From the NCBI RefSeq assembly GCF_900094545.1, contig NZ_FMAH01000024.1:38710-102709 (forward strand): DNA of 64,000 nucleotides, in the 5' to 3' direction. A program made the position numbers and the translations under genes. The notes under the pieces are model-generated. The model was not told the DNA's origin and searched no databases. It saw only the letters and a program-made list of their open reading frames with translations. This document shows, piece by piece, positions 60,816-64,000 of the stretch (the first letter of the stretch is position 1; each line of letters starts with the position of its first letter). The DNA is from Martinezella miluonensis. GTDB taxonomy: Bacteria > Pseudomonadota > Alphaproteobacteria > Rhizobiales > Rhizobiaceae.

Positions 60816-61345
60816 CCAAAGGACGGAAATGCGCCGGCCAGCGAGATGCTGAAGTTGACCGCCAGATAGGGCTGGCGGTTTTCATGCGGCAGATTGCTGC
60901 CTGTAATGCCGATGAGGTTCTGTGCAAACTGCGTGTTCGGCTGGGCATTGGGGAGAAACGGACTGCTCGAACTCGGCACGCTCAAGGCGTTACCTTCGCT
61001 GGGCGAGGCGGCGCGCTTGGAAGTATCGCTTTGACTATAGATGGTCAAAGAATGCGTGTGTGCCGGCATCTCCGCCTGGGTCAGCGTTATGCTGTTGTCG
61101 CCAAAGGGCTCCCCGATGGAGTGTTCCGTCAAGCCTATCCCCTGGCCTTGGTTGCAGCCCGCACGGTTGGTAAAGTTGGGGAGTTGGTATGTGCTGGTGC
61201 CGTTGCCGCCGTACTGGGTGCCAAGCAGGGAAAAAAGTGCCGTGTTCTGTTGGATCGGAAGCGTCGCACCGTTGCAGAATGCCCATTTATAGGGAGGAAA
61301 GTTGAAACCGAACAGTTGGATCTCGCCGATAAAAGGTTGTGTCAT
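60812..61345 (-). CDS. Phage tail-collar (MdpB-like) protein A
   Basis: A 177-residue protein starting PFIGEIQLFGFNFPPYKWAFCNGATLPI, the conserved opening of the Tail_Collar/MdpB family. The next conserved block is NTALFSLLGTQYGGNGTSTYQLPNFTNRA, followed by MPAHTHSL. The C-terminal HENRQPYLAVNFSISLAGAFPS is the family ending. No phage genes are near, so this is a cellular paralogue set. The ATG at 61345 gives the family start; the open frame to 61414 overlaps nothing useful. It overlaps the GNAT gene. Confidence 0.88.
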   Translation of the reverse strand: MTQPFIGEIQLFGFNFPPYKWAFCNGATLPIQQNTALFSLLGTQYGGNGTSTYQLPNFTNRAGCNQGQGIGLTEHSIGEPFGDNSITLTQAEMPAHTHSLTIYSQSDTSKRAASPSEGNALSVPSSSSPFLPNAQPNTQFAQNLIGITGSNLPHENRQPYLAVNFSISLAGAFPSFG

Positions 61346-61374
61346 AGCAATGTCCTTGTTGGGTAATCCCTGGT

Positions 61375-61905
61375 TCAGTTCTGTGGGGGAAAGATACCGG
61401 CCCATGCGATGCAATACTGCGCCGTTAGCGTTGGCATTGTATTCTCATGCGTACCGTTCGATCCGCTTGTTTGAGTGGCCGCTGGTGATGTCTTGATTGG
61501 AGTGGCCCCGGTTACATCGGTGACATACATCGTGTCGCCGGCGATTGCTCCGAGCTCGGCCGTCGATCCGACCGACTTCGTATTCGCCAAACCGTTGGTG
61601 GCAAGATACGGATGCGAGTGTATTGGCATTTGTGTGGGCAGAAGCGTGACATTCTCGGTGCCTCCCATCTGACCAATGACATATGTCGATAAGCCCAGGC
61701 CGGTACCCTGATGTATTGGTACGCGCCCGGAAAGATTGGGCGTCGCAAACGTTGTCTGTCCATTGCCGCCATACGTCGTCCCGATCAGCGTGTACAGCGC
61801 TTCATAGTCGGAGATGGATTGCAGAGAGTTGTCGCAGGGCAGCCAGCCGGTTGGCACTCGGGAAAAACCAAAAAGCCGGATTTCTCCGACATAGGGAGTG
61901 CTCAT
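61375..61905 (-). CDS. Phage tail-collar (MdpB-like) protein B
   Basis: A 176-residue paralogue: STPYVGEIRLFGFSRVPTGWLPCDN, EALYTLIGTTYGGNGQTTFATPNLSGRVPIH, MPIHSHPY and a final HENTMPTLTAQYCIAWAGIFPPQ. The ATG at 61905 follows GAGGATCA. It is 29 bases upstream of protein A's start and 36 bases after protein C's end. The middle part (residues 95-150) is poorly conserved between the three copies, so they probably present different surfaces on a common scaffold. Confidence 0.88.
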   Translation of the reverse strand: MSTPYVGEIRLFGFSRVPTGWLPCDNSLQSISDYEALYTLIGTTYGGNGQTTFATPNLSGRVPIHQGTGLGLSTYVIGQMGGTENVTLLPTQMPIHSHPYLATNGLANTKSVGSTAELGAIAGDTMYVTDVTGATPIKTSPAATQTSGSNGTHENTMPTLTAQYCIAWAGIFPPQN

Positions 61906-61941
61906 CGTTGATCCTCCAAGCAATAGGTTGACAAGAGTTGA

Positions 61942-62472
61942 TCAGTTGCGGGACGGAAATGTTCCCGACAGGGCAATGCAATAATTTATGACGTCGTAAG
62001 GCTGCCGATTATCGTGAGGCTGGCCATTACCGGCTGGCGTTACGGTCTGGCTCGACAGCGTAACCTGAGCACCGGAAGAAGGGCCGTAGATATTGGCCGT
62101 GTCAGTGCCATAGAGTGCATTGTTCGGATTGCGCAGGGTACCGGCGCTTGTCGTTCCGGTCGCTACGTGGACGTGCTGAGGCAGTTGCGACTGGAGCAAA
62201 GTCACACTTTCGGCGCCGCCAATTTCACCGATTTCGTAAGCTGTGGGCTGCCAAGCCGGATCGACAGATGGCCCAAATCCGACTGGCGTGCGGCCCTGCA
62301 TATTGGGCAGGGCGAACGTCCTTACTCCATCGCCGCCGTAAAAAGTGCCCAATAGTGAGAACAAGGCCTGGTTCTGGTTGATGGCAATGAGCTGGCCGCT
62401 GCACTGGGCGAAGCCCTTAGGCGCAAACGGAAACCCTGCAAGCATAATCTGGCCGAGGAAGACATTTGACAT
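61942..62472 (-). CDS. Phage tail-collar (MdpB-like) protein C
   Basis: A 176-residue paralogue: VFLGQIMLAGFPFAPKGFAQCSGQLIAI, QALFSLLGTFYGGDGVRTFALPNMQGRTPV, LPQHVHVA, and the ending HDNRQPYDVINYCIALSGTFPSRN. It is the promoter-proximal gene of the C-B-A-GNAT run. An AT-rich region upstream is likely its promoter area. Confidence 0.88.
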   Translation of the reverse strand: MSNVFLGQIMLAGFPFAPKGFAQCSGQLIAINQNQALFSLLGTFYGGDGVRTFALPNMQGRTPVGFGPSVDPAWQPTAYEIGEIGGAESVTLLQSQLPQHVHVATGTTSAGTLRNPNNALYGTDTANIYGPSSGAQVTLSSQTVTPAGNGQPHDNRQPYDVINYCIALSGTFPSRN

Positions 62473-62895
62473 ACCATACCCCTGAATATTCTATTTATAT
62501 TCGCCACCATCATCACTCAATCCATGCGATAAATGCAAGAATAATTTGACTATCTTAAGTGTAATATTTTGGTGCAGTTCTTTGTGTTTTTTATACTTAT
62601 AGTTGTCTTCGGCGCGATGGAAATGAAAGACTATGATTATCATGCAGTTAAATGGTTGAAATAAATTAAGTATAGACTTGAGAGCTCTCCCAAAATCCTT
62701 CGATGTAATCGGGTAGTGCAATAAGAGATGGCCGGTCGCCTGCGGATCGACCGATTATTCCCATCGGGAAGAAGCGTATTCGATCGGAGCTGGCCGAACG
62801 CTTCCTCGGCGGGATACGATACTGCGATGGAACCAAAGGTTCCCCGATAGGATCCGCCAGGATTGATCGACCCTGGCGGAGCTCTGGGTCATCTT
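62473..62895. other. AT-rich intergenic region before the collar genes
   Basis: About 420 bases between the collar genes and the autotransporter gene. The part at 62480-62690 is conspicuously AT-rich for this genome, while 62690-62895 is of normal composition. No gene is supported. The AT-rich part probably holds the promoter of the collar operon and may be a site for a nucleoid-associated silencer. Confidence 0.5.
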
Positions 62896-64000
62896 CTAAA
62901 ACTTCTTGGCAGCGGCGACTTTTGCGCCGACGGATTTCTGGCCGTCGCCCTCGATGTTGAGGAGGATGCTGGTGTCGAGCATCCAGAAGTTGGCGGTCTG
63001 CAGCGTGAAGCCGGCGGTGAGGGCACCGAAGGCGCCGGAGCCGTCGAGGCCGGAGAAGCCGCCGGTGATGCCGAGCTTCGGCGTCAGCTTGGCGCCGCTT
63101 TCGAGCAGGAAGGACCGGGCGATCTCGGCGCCGAGGCTGACGCGGAACTGCTCCTCGTCGAAGCCGTTGATGGTGATGGCATCGCCGGCGCCGTTCTTGA
63201 CCGTGTAATCCGCGACCGTTTCGGAGAAGTAGATCATCCGCAATTTCGGCGAGATCGTCGTGTCCTCGTCGAGGGTCCACTGCCCGTCGATCGAGGTATC
63301 GGCCATCCAGCGCGTCGTCTTGAAGCTGCCGTTCCAGAACTGGGTGTTGATCGTGTTGTTCGAGCCGCCATAGCGCAGGCTGCCGTTCCAGAACACGCCC
63401 TTGCCGATCTCGATCGAGGCATAGGGGCCGGCAAGCCAGCCATTGCCCGTCAGTTTGGCATCCTGATCGGCCGGATCCGTCATCCGGTCATAGTGGAACG
63501 ACAGCCCGATCAAGGCCCGGTCGGAGAGCAGATAGTCCGCCCCCATGTTGATCATGGCAAAGCTGCCCCACTTGCTGGTGCTGTCGTTCCTGTTCTTGTC
63601 GTTATGGGTCAGGAAGGCGCCGCCGATCCAGACGTTGAAGGGAGCGGATGCCGCATCCGCATCGCCGCCGGCCGCCCGTATCTGCGACAGGCTGGTCGAG
63701 AAGCCGAGCGTCATGCCCTCTTGCGACGGCATCATGCGTGCGGTGATCGGATCGGTCGCCTTGAGCATCTGCCGGCGCTGCAGCAGGCCCGGCACCTCGA
63801 TCGTGTTGGCGATCATGTTCTGCCGGGCCTGGACGAAGCCATGCACCAGCCCGTCGATATCCTCGGCAACCTTGCCGGCGTCATAGCTGATATTATAGGT
63901 GACCGTGCCGGTGTTGGAGGCTCCGAGCGCGCTGACGAGCTTGTAGCCGACGCGGACCTGGCCGGAATAGGCCGGGTTCGGCGTATAGTGCAGATACCAG
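62896..64000 (-). CDS. Autotransporter outer-membrane beta-barrel domain (5' truncated)
   Basis: The frame is open to the right edge and continues beyond it; only about 368 C-terminal residues are visible. They form a typical autotransporter translocator: a linker VTYNISYDAGKVAEDIDGLVHGFVQARQNMIANTIEVPGLLQRR, then beta strands such as WIGGAFLTHNDKN and ADYLLSDRALIGLSFHYDRM. The barrel ends in SILLNIEGDGQKSVGAKVAAAKKF. The last residue Phe is the usual barrel ending. It would span the outer membrane and carry an N-terminal passenger that is outside the window, so the passenger's role is unknown. Confidence 0.85.
   Translation of the reverse strand, partial: WYLHYTPNPAYSGQVRVGYKLVSALGASNTGTVTYNISYDAGKVAEDIDGLVHGFVQARQNMIANTIEVPGLLQRRQMLKATDPITARMMPSQEGMTLGFSTSLSQIRAAGGDADAASAPFNVWIGGAFLTHNDKNRNDSTSKWGSFAMINMGADYLLSDRALIGLSFHYDRMTDPADQDAKLTGNGWLAGPYASIEIGKGVFWNGSLRYGGSNNTINTQFWNGSFKTTRWMADTSIDGQWTLDEDTTISPKLRMIYFSETVADYTVKNGAGDAITINGFDEEQFRVSLGAEIARSFLLESGAKLTPKLGITGGFSGLDGSGAFGALTAGFTLQTANFWMLDTSILLNIEGDGQKSVGAKVAAAKKF

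Noticed and set aside
59942..62472. Prophage or tailocin
   Set aside because: Only collar-domain proteins are present; there are no structural, lysis, replication or integrase genes around them, so a complete phage-derived particle is not supported.
62666..63280. Minus-strand frame of 204 codons inside the autotransporter gene
   Set aside because: Arg-rich out-of-frame reading of the barrel sequence; the other frame shows clean amphipathic strands ending in Phe.
1..64000. CRISPR arrays, tRNA and rRNA genes
   Set aside because: No regularly spaced repeats, cloverleaf-like segments or rRNA-like sequence were noticed by reading; a covariance-model scan would be needed to exclude small RNAs.

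Overview
The window looks like part of a large accessory replicon (chromid or megaplasmid) or an accessory chromosomal region of a Rhizobium-type alphaproteobacterium. This is inferred from the gene set: several complete ABC uptake operons for sugars and amines, Kup, the Blh/BigR sulfide module, an alternative coxMNOP-type aa3 oxidase, DUF2189, YceI/cytochrome b561, and a palindromic repeat of a kind I recall from rhizobial genomes. GC is high throughout, except for an AT-rich gap near 62.5 kb. No rRNA, tRNA, CRISPR array or replication origin was seen.

Layout. 1-3.2 kb: the end of a ribose/fructose-type ABC operon with a short-chain dehydrogenase. 3.4-5.3 kb: kup. 5.4-6.1 kb: relics of an AraC regulator and a VapBC/FitAB toxin-antitoxin pair. 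6.2-14.4 kb: a LacI-controlled sugar locus with an aldehyde dehydrogenase and a D-2-hydroxyacid dehydrogenase on the minus strand and a UgpB/MalE-like ABC transporter on the plus strand. Copies of one operator core flank lacI on both sides. 14.5-24.4 kb: a catabolic cluster with an HpcH/HpaI aldolase, flavin reductase, cupin-like protein, LigI-like amidohydrolase, IclR regulator, a histidine/phenylalanine ammonia-lyase homologue that lacks the Ala-Ser-Gly (MIO) motif, and a PotFGHI-like ABC transporter. Two near-identical 7-3-7 palindromes mark the likely IclR regulon. This is the most promising candidate for an undescribed pathway.

24.6-34.2 kb: small redox and stress genes (aldo-keto reductase, DoxX, pirin, two LysR regulators, SnoaL-like, AzoR-like, YceI-cytochrome b561-YceI, NmrA-like, CMD family) and a broken MFS gene. 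34.5-36.7 kb: blh-bigR with its AT-rich operator. The next gene of the operon is cut short and runs into a frameshifted transposase relic. 36.7-42.7 kb: cytochrome c oxidase genes, a cytochrome c and a DUF2189 membrane protein. 43-52.5 kb: a small exported protein, a LuxR relic, a hypothetical protein, CorA, GntR-OsmC, an MFS exporter with a divergent LysR gene, a frameshifted cold-shock gene, a second S21 gene and a TetR regulator.

52.5-59.1 kb: a TetR-controlled RND efflux operon with two lipoprotein adaptors and an alpha/beta-hydrolase lipoprotein. 59.9-62.5 kb: three tandem phage-tail-collar (MdpB-like) proteins with a GNAT acetyltransferase and a convergent DUF6916-like gene. The right edge holds the C-terminal beta-barrel of an autotransporter that runs off the window.

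Starts were chosen by ribosome binding site and family length. At least eight genes are visibly broken (relics of AraC, VapBC, amidohydrolase, MFS, YeeE, transposase, LuxR and csp), which fits a region with frequent gain and loss.
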